DNA from: Rhizodiscina lignyota
Taxonomy: Eukaryota; Ascomycota; Dothideomycetes; Aulographales; Rhizodiscinaceae
Length of the DNA: 64,000 bases
Direction of reading: 5' to 3'
Assembly (NCBI GenBank): GCA_010015805.1
Contig: ML978127.1
Coordinates: forward strand, 1,922,001-1,986,000
Shown: one piece after another, positions 33,123 to 43,802 of the stretch
Layout: every line of letters starts with the position of its first letter
How positions within the stretch are numbered: position 1 is the first letter of the stretch
Position numbers and translations under genes: made by a program
The notes under the pieces: generated by a model
What the model was told of the DNA's origin: nothing
Databases searched by the model: none
Seen by the model: only the letters and a program-made list of their open reading frames with translations

Positions 33123-35594
33123 ATGGGCAATTCCAGCGGGAAGCCCGTCGTGTTCACCGACGAGGGTGCGTCTTTCCAATCCGGCTTTCCTTCTCCCGTG
33201 CGTACGTTGAATCAGCAAGAGTTTGAGCTAAATGGCCTTCACCTCCAGTCAACCTCAATCACTTCCGCCTCCTGCGAGTCGTCGGCAAAGGCGCCTTTGG
33301 CAAAGTACGCATCGTCGAGCGAAAAGACACCGGCTTGACCTTTGCACTCAAGTACATCCGCAAAGATGAGAGTACGTTTGGACAAAACACCTCGGTGGGT
33401 ACATGAGGCTGATACTGGAACAACAGTCGTGCGGTCAGAAAGCGTCAAGAACATCATACGCGAGAGGAAGATGCTTGAGCACCTGAACCACCCTTTCCTC
33501 TGCAACTTGCGTTACAGCTTTCAGGACATCGAGTATCTGTACGTAACAGAAATGCCAAGACTCTACATTTCAAGTACGCTAACTTCTACAAGCTACATCG
33601 TAGTGGACTTGATGAACGGCGGAGACCTTCGATTCCACATCTCGCGTAAGACCTTCAGCGAAGAATGCGTCCAGTTTTGGATGGCACAGCTTGCCTGTGC
33701 CTTGCGTTACATACACAACCAAGGCATCGTGCACAGAGACCTCAAACCAGACAACTGCCTGTTGGATTCAGATGGACACGTCCACCTCGCCGACTTTGTA
33801 TGTGTTTCTGTTCTACTTCAAAGCTGATAGCTGACGTTGGTAGAATGTCGCCGCCGAGGTCACAAACAACAAAGTCTTGAACAGCAAGTCGGGCACGCTT
33901 GCTTACCTTGCTCCGGAAGTCTACGAAGGAAAAGGATACCAGACTGAGGTCGATTGGTGGTCACTGGGTGTCACGTTCTATGAATGCATATACAGCAAGG
34001 TTCGACCCCGGCTAGTTGCGCAAAGAAATTTTTCGGACCGAATATTGACGATCATTCACAGCGGCCTTTCGATACGGACAAAGACAAGAACAGCAAAGAA
34101 ACTCTAGCACAGATGATCATGAGGGCAGATCCGAGATATCCTGTTACTAATCCTCAAGTCTCTGCGCCATGTCTGCTCGCCATCAGGTCGTTGCTGGAGA
34201 AGGACATACGAAAGCGAATCGGTGCTGCGGGATTCGACACGTTCACTAACCATCCCTTCTTCCGGAGCCTTGACTTTGATGCGCTTGAGAGGAAAGAGAT
34301 CGAGCCCATCTTCAAGCCGTCTGCAGACAAGACCAACTTCGATGCGACCTACGACCTCGAGGAACTCCTGCTGGAAGAGGCGCCGCTCGAAGCTCGTGCA
34401 CGTAGACAGAAGCCGCGGGAGAAATTAAAGGACGATGCTACCGACGATGAAATTCGTGTTGAGCGGCTTCATGAGATGATCGAGACGATGTTCCAGCCAT
34501 TCAACTATACAACAGTTCCGGACAAACCCCATCTCTCACTCCCCACCTCTACCTCATTCTCAGCAGATACCCAAGCAGAGTATGCAGCTGGATCATCGAA
34601 CGCCCAAGCATCTCCCACACATCAACCTCACCAAGTTCCGTCATACTCGAAGCATCTGCCATTAGATCGAGACCCCGCCGAGTACTCTCCATCTCGAAGC
34701 ACACCAGTCCGGACCCGTTCATCCACCCAATCACCAAATGGATCACCGCCATTTCCAACCTCCGCAGTCGGAATACAGGCTGCCACCTCTAACGCCCCAG
34801 CGTCTGATCCGCATGCTCTCCCAATACAGAATTACGACAGTCGTATTGAGCTCTTTAGCACCGCCTCTGATCTTGAGGGTAAGTGGGAGCAGGAGCGAGA
34901 AAGAGCAAGGTGGCAGCGAGACGAGTGGGATGCACAGCGAGCCACAAGTACGAGTCCGAAGAGTCCCGATTCTCCACAATACGAACCACCTCCTGGCATG
35001 CCGGGCTACTACGGTGGCTTCCACAAGCCCACCGGGTTAAGGCAAGGAGAAAGAGGCGGGCAGAACCAGATCGCCGAACTAGCAGGCTCGACCTCACGCA
35101 CTTTTGGCACCGGCGAAGACGGCCCGGATATCAGGCGCAGCCAAACTCAACTGATCCAACAATCTACTGCGTACCGCACAATGCGTGGCAAGTCCTTAGG
35201 CCGACCAGATGATGACTCCGCACGACCTGCATGGATGGACTTCGAACGCGCTGGCGGCGCTGTCATGCCTGCTCCGCCTGCCAGAGCTCTTCTGCAAGGT
35301 CACCAGCACAATACGAGTCACTCCCACAATGCCTCCGTAGCAACAACCGCCACCACGGCACTGCCTTCGGTCGGCCAAGAAGCCAACAACACGGACGTTG
35401 AGGAGAGGATGGCGGCGAGGCCGACGGGCATGCTGGGCTTCTTAAGCAGGAAGAGGGGAAGAGATCGGAGTCCGAGGGGCGGTAGTTCTGCGGATGGTAA
35501 GGACGGCGAAGTCAAGGAGAAGAGGAAGGGCAAGGAGCGGGAGAGGGGTGTGATTGGTAAGGATGGAGCGAGAGTTCCGGTGGCGAATGGATGA
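33123..35594 (+). CDS. AGC-type Ser/Thr kinase of the YANK/STK32 family
   Basis: Six exons (33123-33165, 33249-33371, 33427-33538, 33593-33797, 33844-33999, 34062-35594) encode 723 residues. The protein opens MGNSSGK, a likely N-myristoylation signal, as in STK32 kinases. The glycine loop is G27KGAFGKV, the ATP lysine is K49, and the catalytic loop HRDLKPDN starts at H140. The magnesium loop reads D160-F-N instead of DFG, which is characteristic of the YANK group (DFNIAA). GTLAYLAPE and [10 protein letters not shown] complete the C-lobe. The last 400 or so residues are disordered, Ser/Pro/Arg-rich and very basic at the end. Attachment to membranes through the myristoyl group is inferred; substrates are unknown. 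Confidence 0.9.
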
Positions 35595-37049
35595 GGAAGG
35601 GGTGAAGAGAATGGACAAGACATCACAATCTGGAGGTCCGAGTTGAGGGTCTCCCCTGGAAATCGAACCGTTGTCGTCTTTTCATCGAGACATTTGAGCA
35701 CTCGACACCGAAATACGAGCGGAAAACTCCTTTTGCGGAAAATTAAGATACTGGGTCTGGCATTCCAGCGAGACTGGTCGCTGTCGAAGTTTCCCAGCAA
35801 GAGGTTGTACGCTCTACACAAAGGGCAGCATACGAATTCGGCAAACATGTACATAGCCACACTCCAATCCCACTCAGCACAGCACAGCACGATTTGGATT
35901 CTGGATACCAAAAGAAGCGGTCTAAGGGGAATATTGGCAGCAAAAAAAGCATAATGTGGGCGGGGGGCTTTCTGCGTTTCAAAATGTACAGTTACTAGCA
36001 TGCACAGCGAGATAATACTTGGGCAGCGTGAGCAGCTCTGCTGCCTTGCGGGGCACCTCATACGAGAAGAGTCCAGTGCGGGGCTCGTGGATAGTAAAAT
36101 GGAGATGATTGATACGATGTACTGAGCATTTTGACTGGGTTCGATGGCATGTGACGATCTTGTTCCAGTATATGATTGCGTCGAGGTGGACTACCGTGCA
36201 GAGAAGACAGCAAATAGAGCGTGTTCGTACAGCATGTGTGCTTTCGAGATAGAGGAATCAAACATACAACTTGGATACAAGTCAATTCTGAAACGGTTGT
36301 GGCTGCTAATTACAGAGCTTGAAAGGTAATCGTGGCTAAGAATGGCGCTTAGGAAGGGTATACTGGGTTCAAACGTGGAGCTGGGAATTCGTTCGAGAGG
36401 GAGAAGACACTGTAAAACTTAGGGTGCAGGAGATATTTCAGGAGGCTAACACAGATCGCCGTCTGTAGGCGGTCCATGATGTTCACCAACTCAAGATATC
36501 TGACGCAGACTGAGTGCTGCTGCATGACCACGTACCGGACCCAACTCAGCTAGGAAAGCATCGTGTGCAGATCCAGTACAAGGCTCATGGTCAAGTTCGA
36601 GTTTTGAATGGCTTGATATGGTGATTTAGCATCATGCTAAGAGTTTCAACTGGGGAACTCACGTTGATGACAGGGCGGACAAGAAATACCATCCAAGCAT
36701 GCTTAGATAGGAGGTCATCCTGAGCCGCTTGTAGCTGAGAAATGGCGCAGCTCGAAGTCAATCATTGCTAGAAGTCTGGGCGAGGAGGCTTCAACAGAGT
36801 TCAAATGTGTAACTGCAGAACAGTCCGAGAGGAAGAAGGCACTCAGAAGTCCTTAGTAGACTTAAAAACAAATTTCATGAAGATTTGCTTCAGAGAGAGT
36901 ATCTCCCAAGCGTGGTTATATGGTGAATACTGTATTAACAATAGACAGTCAAAACGTGAAATCTATTGGAGCATGGCTTTGAACATATGTACGAGAGTGA
37001 CATTATACCCGGAAGACCCGCTGTCGGTCTATATACGAGAAATTCGTGA
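35595..37049. other. Convergent intergenic region
   Basis: These 1455 bp separate the 3' ends of the kinase and phosphatase genes. Nothing coding, repetitive or RNA-like could be supported. Confidence 0.45.
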
Positions 37050-38116
37050 CTATTCCACAACTACTTCTTCCGCCCTCACGAGCACTGCCATGACGCTGCC
37101 CGTCTTCAGCGGAAACTCCCGATGTTGGACAACGGCGAGGATCGCCCGGCATGCACCAGAATGTGTTGTCATGCTAACCCATACTCCCTTGTCGTGCGTG
37201 AAAATGTCGTTAAGCAGTGTCCGTACACGCGTCTCCGTCTCTTCGTCCGTCTCGCGCTCGTCTCCCGACCACAGAGGGTCCTTGTCCGAGAAGCCAGGCT
37301 CGAATGTGAAGGTCGACATGAAAGATGATGGGAACGACTTTCGTAGTTGAGTGAGGGAGCTTCGGCGATCGCAGGTGTGTACGCCGTTAGTCTCGCGGAG
37401 GAGCTCCTTGACGACTGGCTTGAATGGCTTGTCCTGCGGGAGAGTCAAGCCAGTGAATGTGAAGTTGGCGGTCTGCAAGCAGCGGGACAGCGGGCTGCTG
37501 TAGTAGCTGTCCGGAGCTGGTTGTCCCCGTTCCAATGCTCCACCCCAGTACTTGTTCGCAGCAAGTGCTTGCTTCTCTCCCTCTTCAGTCAGCAGTGCGT
37601 CGGCCCACTTGATCTTGCCATCACCTTCTAGCATCGACCATGACGCATCCCATTCCGCTGTGCCGTACTTCTCTTCCGCTACATTGTGCCACCCTTGCCC
37701 GTGCCGTCCCAGTATCAATACTTTATATTGCACATTTTTAGGGCTCGCGTTGTTGAGATGCTGAACGTAGCGCACAAGTCGGGCCCATTGCGATTCGCTG
37801 TCTTTTGCTTCGCTCGGGCGATCGGTTTTATAATCTCGCTGTACAAGACCGAGGTCTGAATTTATCTAGAGAGTATTCGAGTTAGTGATTGGAATCAAAG
37901 TGGATAAGTTTGCCGGCCTCTTACGTAGTCGTAGTCTTCCGGCGGTACACCGAGCGACGGAGAAAATATACCAGGTACGCTGTCGAATTCGAGTGACGTC
38001 TGTTCTACAAATTGTCGTCCCATCCCGTCTTGCCAAACACCATTGAACAGCAGTCGCAACGTCAGGAAAAGTAGTACAACGCAGGAAACTCCAGAAATAA
38101 GTGATAGACGGCCCAT
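37050..38116 (-). CDS. Membrane-anchored histidine phosphatase family protein (PMU1-like)
   Basis: Exons 38116-37925 and 37865-37050 are joined by a 59-nt intron to give 335 residues. Residues 5-28 form a hydrophobic N-terminal anchor or signal. The catalytic histidine is H119 in LILGRHGQGWHN, the RHG motif of the histidine phosphatase superfamily. A second conserved histidine follows in TTHSGACRAIL, and SSPLSRCLQTA is the conserved central motif. Relatives include yeast Pmu1 and broad-specificity phosphomonoesterases. True phosphoglycerate mutase activity is unlikely given the anchor and divergence. It starts 327 bp from the divergent URI-like gene. Confidence 0.86.
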
Positions 38117-38443
38117 CCGGACGGTTTCAGAGAAGAGGGTTAGAAGCGTCCAGCGAGTGTATCGTCAAAGCAGATGCAGATGTTGAAAGCCGACATGTAT
38201 CGGCGCCAGGTTACGAAGGAAACATAACACGAATATGCGACTGTGATTACCTCGTCGATACGACGTCTTGGGAGTATTTGCGAGCGATGAGGCGATGCAT
38301 GCGGCCTCAGCTAGCGCCTCGGCGCTTAGCGGCAGATCCTCCGCCCCACACTAGGCCTAAAATAGGATAGTGTATAACACAGCAAGTCCTTCGATTCTGT
38401 CAACTTTGAGCCTCGCACTCTCACTCCTTCATTCACCTCCGAG
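38117..38443. promoter_or_regulatory. Compact bidirectional promoter region
   Basis: Only 327 bp separate the divergent starts of the histidine phosphatase and the URI/Bud27-like gene, so the two promoters must overlap or abut. No clear binding site was recognised. Confidence 0.45.
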
Positions 38444-40408
38444 ATGGACCACTCTTTATACCACACGAAGGCGCCTCCACATGGAGATGTCGAGGAGCTT
38501 GAGAGAAAGCGATTGCAACTTGAAGAAAATGTCGCTAAGCTGAGCAAAGCTCTTCGACACTGGCAGTCCTGGGAAGTTGAATACGCCGAATTCAAGGATG
38601 CAGTGCAGGCTCTACCACCTGATGCTGCGCCTGCCGATCTGCGGTCCACTGGAGAATCATTAGAGTCTTCTTTACTTACTAGGAAAGAAATCGACGAGCT
38701 CCTGGGTTCACGTCAAGGCAAAGCACGCGATCGTGATCAGGTCGTTGGTGTTATTGCACGACGCGTTGACTATGTTCAGCAAAATGCGCAGTCTGTGCAG
38801 AAACAGCTTGATAAAGCTGAGCGAGAACTGGAGACGGCCTTAGAAGGTCCTGCAGACGCGACTTCTGCCAGTGAGGAGTTACCGGTTATGGAGATCCTTG
38901 AGGAATTGGACGACGATGGAAATGTTGTCTCGAGTTCAGTGTCAAGTGCGAAAGATGCAGTCCCAGGCGTTGTTGAGGTTCTGAAGAGAGCGGGCGTGGC
39001 GGGTTTGGAGGCTTCGAAGGAAAACGAGAAACTTCAGGGTACTGCATCGGACGACCAAAAAGCCATGTCTGAGGCTGGGTCCAAACACCCGGTCGGGCCT
39101 ACGAAAATGAAGAGTCCGGATGCTCAGAGCTTTACACAAGCCACCCTCGCACCTCCCAATGGCACGGATGACAACTCGAAGAAACGCAAGAAGTCTGTAT
39201 CTTTCGCCGAGGAAATTTCAATATCCACAGCTCCGTCTTGGCGGAGTTCATCTCCTCCACCACAAGCTTTGCCTCCCACTCCCATCAGGCCCAAGCACAA
39301 GGATAGCTGGGAAGTAGAAGAGGCTCGCAAAGGTCGCTTCTTCAGTGGAACTCGAGTTATCGAAGTTGACGATAATGACCGTGAGATTGGCAGTCTTCCG
39401 GTGGTCGCTCCCGAAGACGAATCCCCGGAGGATGCCGCGCTTCGCCATGAGATGAACCAGTACGCGTTGTCGGAAGTCGGCGCGGTAGTGGCAGAGATGA
39501 ATATTGAAGAAGACCATGGCGAATACGATGAAGATGAGGAGAACTTCGAAGATGATCCTGAATACGAGCCAGGTAGTGACGAGGAAGAAGAGAACGAGGC
39601 TGGAATTAGTACACGCGATCGCGTCACTGATGAAGACCGTCAAGCGATGCTCGACTTGGAGAGGAGACTCAATGCCAAGATGATGGAAAATATTGGTCCA
39701 AGGCCCGAACCTAAAGGCATCACAACTTATTCAGATGACTTACGCACTTTAGTTATTCGATCAAATGAGAAAGACGGCGGTGCAAACAAGGATAAGAAAT
39801 CCCAACCGGCCAAGAAAGGCGTCCATTTCGCGGCAGAACTGGACATATCGCCTCCACCCACAGAAGCAACTCGAGCGGATAATGCTGACATAGTTCCATC
39901 GGCGCCACCGGTCTCCGATGCTGTAGTTGAGCGAAGTGATAATACCAAAGTTACCGAGGATGCCAAATCGACACCTCAGAAGAAGACTTCGCGTTTCAAG
40001 AAGACTCGGATGGACAAAAATCAGCCTTCCGCAGACGCCCCCGCCCTGCCTCTGGATGATCATGCGAAACAGGCTCTCCCAAGTATACCGATACATTTGC
40101 AGCAACCGCCACAACTGTCACATGAGATACGAGAACCAGAAGGTCCTACGGGCCAAACACTCTCCACGGAGGTCATTGAGAGGCCAGTAAGAGAAGGTGC
40201 CGTTGCGCCGCCTGATGAGACTGGTACTGATCCTGCTCTACTTGAACAAGAGCTTGCAGTGGCAAATCGCAGGCTCCTGAATCGAACGGTTCAAAAGCAG
40301 GGCGGCTTCAAGCCGTCGGCAGAGGATGAGGAGAACCCTCTTATGGAAGAGCGCGATGGCAAGGTGCGTAAAGTTAGTCGATTCAAGGCAGCGAGACTCA
40401 ATGCTTGA
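38444..40408 (+). CDS. Unconventional prefoldin RPB5 interactor (URI/Bud27-like)
   Basis: An intronless gene of 654 residues. Residues about 15-130 form two helices with a short spacer, as in an alpha-type prefoldin subunit. Long disordered acidic stretches follow, including a run of Glu/Asp near residues 350-380. Basic motifs of the form KKxxSRFKxxR recur and the protein ends VSRFKAARLNA, matching the conserved C-terminal motif of URI/Bud27 (DUF3835). The family binds the Rpb5 subunit, helps assemble RNA polymerases in the cytoplasm and links to TOR signalling and translation. Those roles are inherited from the family. Weak overall conservation is normal for this family, so the call rests mostly on architecture and the C-terminal motif. 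Confidence 0.78.
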   Translation: MDHSLYHTKAPPHGDVEELERKRLQLEENVAKLSKALRHWQSWEVEYAEFKDAVQALPPDAAPADLRSTGESLESSLLTRKEIDELLGSRQGKARDRDQVVGVIARRVDYVQQNAQSVQKQLDKAERELETALEGPADATSASEELPVMEILEELDDDGNVVSSSVSSAKDAVPGVVEVLKRAGVAGLEASKENEKLQGTASDDQKAMSEAGSKHPVGPTKMKSPDAQSFTQATLAPPNGTDDNSKKRKKSVSFAEEISISTAPSWRSSSPPPQALPPTPIRPKHKDSWEVEEARKGRFFSGTRVIEVDDNDREIGSLPVVAPEDESPEDAALRHEMNQYALSEVGAVVAEMNIEEDHGEYDEDEENFEDDPEYEPGSDEEEENEAGISTRDRVTDEDRQAMLDLERRLNAKMMENIGPRPEPKGITTYSDDLRTLVIRSNEKDGGANKDKKSQPAKKGVHFAAELDISPPPTEATRADNADIVPSAPPVSDAVVERSDNTKVTEDAKSTPQKKTSRFKKTRMDKNQPSADAPALPLDDHAKQALPSIPIHLQQPPQLSHEIREPEGPTGQTLSTEVIERPVREGAVAPPDETGTDPALLEQELAVANRRLLNRTVQKQGGFKPSAEDEENPLMEERDGKVRKVSRFKAARLNA

Positions 40409-40781
40409 GTTCGCCGGAGTTATTATGAGCGAATTACCCAGTACGTCCTTCTATAGATGATCGCAGAGCTTGCTGTAATTCATTTATCCCGCTTGGTATC
40501 CATTACATTGCGTCTTTCTTTTTACGCCTTCCACTTTCGAGTACATACACGCAGTCGTTAAACCTTTTGTGAGAAGCATCCTTCCATGATGCCATCCCAC
40601 TATTCCATATAACTGCAAGATCAATGCAAGGGCTCTCTGACCTGCCGTCTCACTGGCTGGCGTTGGGATTCGTTTCACCCTCAACATACAGTAACATATG
40701 CTGTTATCGGTTCGACAGCAAATTCGGTGTTCGTGTAATATAATACACATATTGAAAGGAAATCGTGAACCTCATGCTGAA
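40409..40781. other. Convergent 3' flanks
   Basis: These 373 bp lie between the ends of the URI-like gene and the DUF4863 gene. I see nothing beyond expected 3' UTR sequence. Confidence 0.4.
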
Positions 40782-41409
40782 CTACAGACTTGCGGGCTGA
40801 GCCCAATCTGGCTTTGCTTCGTACGAGATGCGTCCAGCTGGCAAGAAGAATAATGCCACAAGTGCTCCACCTCTGACTTCCGGATAGTGATGTGTGCCTG
40901 GACCGGGGCTTGTCCAGCCCGCCTTCTGCCAGCCTTGCATGCCCATCAGCTCCGCCGTTTCGTCGAGTTGGATAACGCAGTTGATCTCGCCGTATGGATG
41001 CTGGTGATATTGGCCTCTGTAGACGCCTTGGCTGTCCATGTAGACTGTAGTGATTGAAAAGAACCGTGTGTCTTCACACGGCAGAGAGACTTTGCTCCGA
41101 CGGTATTTCTGGCCGTCAATTGGAATGGTGGCGCACCATCCCTCGTCGTTCTCGATCCCGCCGCGTACCAGACGGCAGAAGTCTTCGTAGAACGGATTGC
41201 CTGGTCCGTAGTTCTCGTTGAGATGTGCTTCAGTCTTGTGGCCGGGAGTGCTTCGTTTTGTCAGCCAGCAGATAATCAAGATATGTCAGTTGCGTAACAC
41301 ACAGATTTTGTACTTCCGCAAAGAATTCTTTGGCACGATCTACCAGCGCCTTTGCGTTGGGATGTTTGGAGAGGTCAACAGCGTCTCCGCCGGAATAAGA
41401 ACTCGCCAT
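40782..41409 (-). CDS. DUF4863 protein, 4-hydroxylaminobenzoate lyase-like
   Basis: Exons 41409-41303 and 41250-40782, joined across a 52-nt intron, give 191 residues. The body of the protein carries the patterns YRGQYHQHPYGEINCV, TAELMGMQGWQ and PGPGTHHYPEVRGG, which I associate with DUF4863. Bacterial members include PnbB, which converts 4-hydroxylaminobenzoate to protocatechuate and ammonia. Conserved histidines in QHPYGE and THHYPE could bind metal or substrate in a cupin-like fold. No signal peptide is present, so the enzyme is cytosolic. It is divergent from an M20 amidohydrolase with a 592-bp shared upstream region, suggesting joint control. The true substrate in this fungus is unknown. 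Confidence 0.75.
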
Positions 41410-42001
41410 GACTGATTGCGGAGACTTTAGTTGAATTGCTCTGTTGGAAATTTGATGCGACGTCGATAAGGTTTACCTTTTTCGACTATGGCGGAGAATT
41501 TTATACTCTAATGGAAGGTTTTCATAAGCGAGCTGACGTTCAACTGCCCGTTGCTCTATCCCGATGTCTATTTCTTAACAATCATAATACAGAAGCCCCT
41601 CTCATAGCCACTAATCCTCCGATTTTCCGAACAAAACGTCGGCGACCGGGCCTTATGACCAGTCGCAAACTCCTGCCAGAAGCAGGCAAGCATTTCCCAA
41701 TATCGGATGCTAGCGCGGATATCCGCCTTATCGAATAGTCCATGTCATGACTTCGATATTTGCAATTTTCAAATTTGTCTACAGCAACAGAGTATAGTAT
41801 ACGCCTTCGTTAACTCTGCGGCGCTGAATCCATTATCTACTGATTGTCTGCAAAATAGCACATATGCAATAGACAATATACTGTCAACATCTACTGAAGC
41901 CCGACATTCGTCCTCCTTCACCACCTCGGTTAGCTCGCTAGACAAAAGCGATACATTCATCTGTCTGCTTCACTTCGAGGAACATCTAACCCACCGCCAC
42001 A
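41410..42001. promoter_or_regulatory. Divergent promoter region of the DUF4863 and M20 genes
   Basis: This 592-bp region lies between divergent starts and must carry both promoters. It is AT-rich around 41.8 kb. I could not identify a regulator site by eye. Confidence 0.45.
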
Positions 42002-43279
42002 ATGTCGCCGATCATACGTGTTAATGCGGATCGAACTAATGCTACTCATGCCGCCGCCTGCACATGGGGCCAAACGCCCGATGGCGGTATGAACCGCGTG
42101 GCATTAAACGACGATGACAAGAGCGCAAGAGATTGGTTCGTCTCTGAGACGGGAAAATATGGTTGCACCCACAAGATCGATCAGATGGGCAACATCTTTG
42201 CAATCAGGCCTGGCGAGAACAACACGATACCGCCGATTGCTCTCGGAAGTCACCTGGACACGCAGCCAACAGGAGGGAAGTATGATGGCATTCTTGGTGT
42301 TGTCTGCGCTGTCGAAGTTTTAAAGTGTGTGCATGAGAACGGCATCAAGACGTATGCGCCGCTGGCCGTCGTGAACTGGACGAATGAAGAGGGTGCTAGA
42401 TTTCCTCAGGCGATGTGCTCGTCTGGAGTTTGGGCAGAAGAGTTTCCGCTATCGTATGTCTATGGACTGAAAGACGACAAAGGTATCACGTTTGAATCTG
42501 AACTCAAGCGGATCGGCTATCAGGGAGATGTGGAATGCTCGTACAGACACAATCCACTTCTGGCTCACTTTGAGGTTCATATCGAACAAGGCCCATTGCT
42601 GGATAGCGCCGAGAAGCCAGCCGCAGTGGTGAAGGGCGTTGAGAGCATCAAGTGGTTCTATATCACTCTGACTGGGCGTGAATCCCATGCTGGAAGTACA
42701 CCTATGGACGAAAGGCAAGACGCTCTCCTCGGCGCAGCAAAAATCATTGCAGCGGCAAACAAGGCCGTCACGGATAAGAGCTTGGAGAGTGGAAAGCTGG
42801 GTGCCAGAGCAACTATAGCTTGGATCGAGAGTAGTCCGCAATCTCCAAATACAATCGCTGGCAAGGTCAAGATATGCTTGGACCTCCGGACGATTTCCGA
42901 CGCAGACATGGATGTCGTAGTCAAGCAATGCGAGAAGGACTTTGAGAATATCGCGACGGGAACCAATCTAGGCTTTGATATGGCGCATACATGGACTTCC
43001 AAGGCTATTGACTTCGACGCGACAATGGTGGATTGCATTCGCGCGAGCGCACGAGAAGAGGAGGGCTGTGACATGGAACTCGTTTCGCACATTGGGCATG
43101 ACTCCGTGTACACTTCCCGTAGGATCCCCACGGCAATGATATTTGCGAGGTGTAAGAATGGTATCAGCCACAATCCAAACGAGTATTCGAGGCCAGAGGA
43201 TTGTGCTGTGAGTGCCCAGGTTCTGCTTGGTGCATATCTCCGATACGATGAGCGAATACGAGAGCAGTATGCAAAATAA
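42002..43279 (+). CDS. M20-family N-carbamoyl amino acid hydrolase / beta-ureidopropionase-like
   Basis: An intronless gene of 425 residues. Metal ligands of the M20 amidohydrolases are visible: H84 and D86 in GSHLDT, D95 in GGKYDG, E129-E130 in NWTNEEGARF, and later HIEQGP and SHIGHDSVY. The dimerisation-domain motif GRESHAGSTPM is intact, and the C-terminal ISHNPNEY is typical of hydantoinase/carbamoylase enzymes (HyuC, allantoate amidohydrolase, yeast Pyd3). The reaction would be hydrolysis of an N-carbamoyl or related amide to the free amine. The enzyme is cytosolic. The divergent DUF4863 gene and the downstream SDR suggest a nitrogen-releasing catabolic route, but the substrate cannot be assigned. 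Confidence 0.88.
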   Translation: MSPIIRVNADRTNATHAAACTWGQTPDGGMNRVALNDDDKSARDWFVSETGKYGCTHKIDQMGNIFAIRPGENNTIPPIALGSHLDTQPTGGKYDGILGVVCAVEVLKCVHENGIKTYAPLAVVNWTNEEGARFPQAMCSSGVWAEEFPLSYVYGLKDDKGITFESELKRIGYQGDVECSYRHNPLLAHFEVHIEQGPLLDSAEKPAAVVKGVESIKWFYITLTGRESHAGSTPMDERQDALLGAAKIIAAANKAVTDKSLESGKLGARATIAWIESSPQSPNTIAGKVKICLDLRTISDADMDVVVKQCEKDFENIATGTNLGFDMAHTWTSKAIDFDATMVDCIRASAREEEGCDMELVSHIGHDSVYTSRRIPTAMIFARCKNGISHNPNEYSRPEDCAVSAQVLLGAYLRYDERIREQYAK

Positions 43280-43802
43280 ATTGAAAGATTTGTTCTTTTC
43301 CAAAGCTCCAGCTTACTCTCGTCTCATGTAAAGTACCTCTTTACCCTACGCATAGCTATGAAGATTTATAAGTTGAGTAAAGCATCTATAGAGATTCTGA
43401 GAATAATCAAACGCAATATCCGTACGAAAGCGATTGAAATGTCGCATACGACTTGGTAATTCCGGTGATGGACCACACGGAAATCTTCTACATTTACTTT
43501 ATAGCATTTACTTAGTAAATTTCAGATTAAACTGTGAATAATGCAATACAGTCCTAAAACTTCTTGCAGTTTCGTACATTGGAATTCAATATACGGGACT
43601 CCTTGAACTTTTAATTGTCTCCAGCGATTCGTTCAGGGGCTCCAGCCCTGTGAGTGACGTCGATCTCTAAGAGCTCGATCGAAGGCGGAACGAATCAACC
43701 ATCTCAATCTCATAATCACCATCGAGGCGTACAACACATAGAGATGGCATCTCCCAATTTCAACATGTCAATTGACGTATCATCTGCACATAGCTCTTCA
43801 CA
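43280..43802. other. Intergenic region
   Basis: These 523 bp hold the 3' flank of the M20 gene and the promoter of the SDR gene. They are AT-rich to about 43.6 kb, with no coding signal. Confidence 0.4.

Noticed and set aside
32395-33123. 242-residue minus-strand frame in GC-rich DNA
   Set aside because: Composition is odd and other long frames overlap it on both strands. No motif or splice support was found, so it is best explained by scarce stop codons in GC-rich DNA.
35640-35760. tRNA-like B box (GGTTCGA on the minus strand)
   Set aside because: No A box, acceptor stem pairing or anticodon arm could be built around it.
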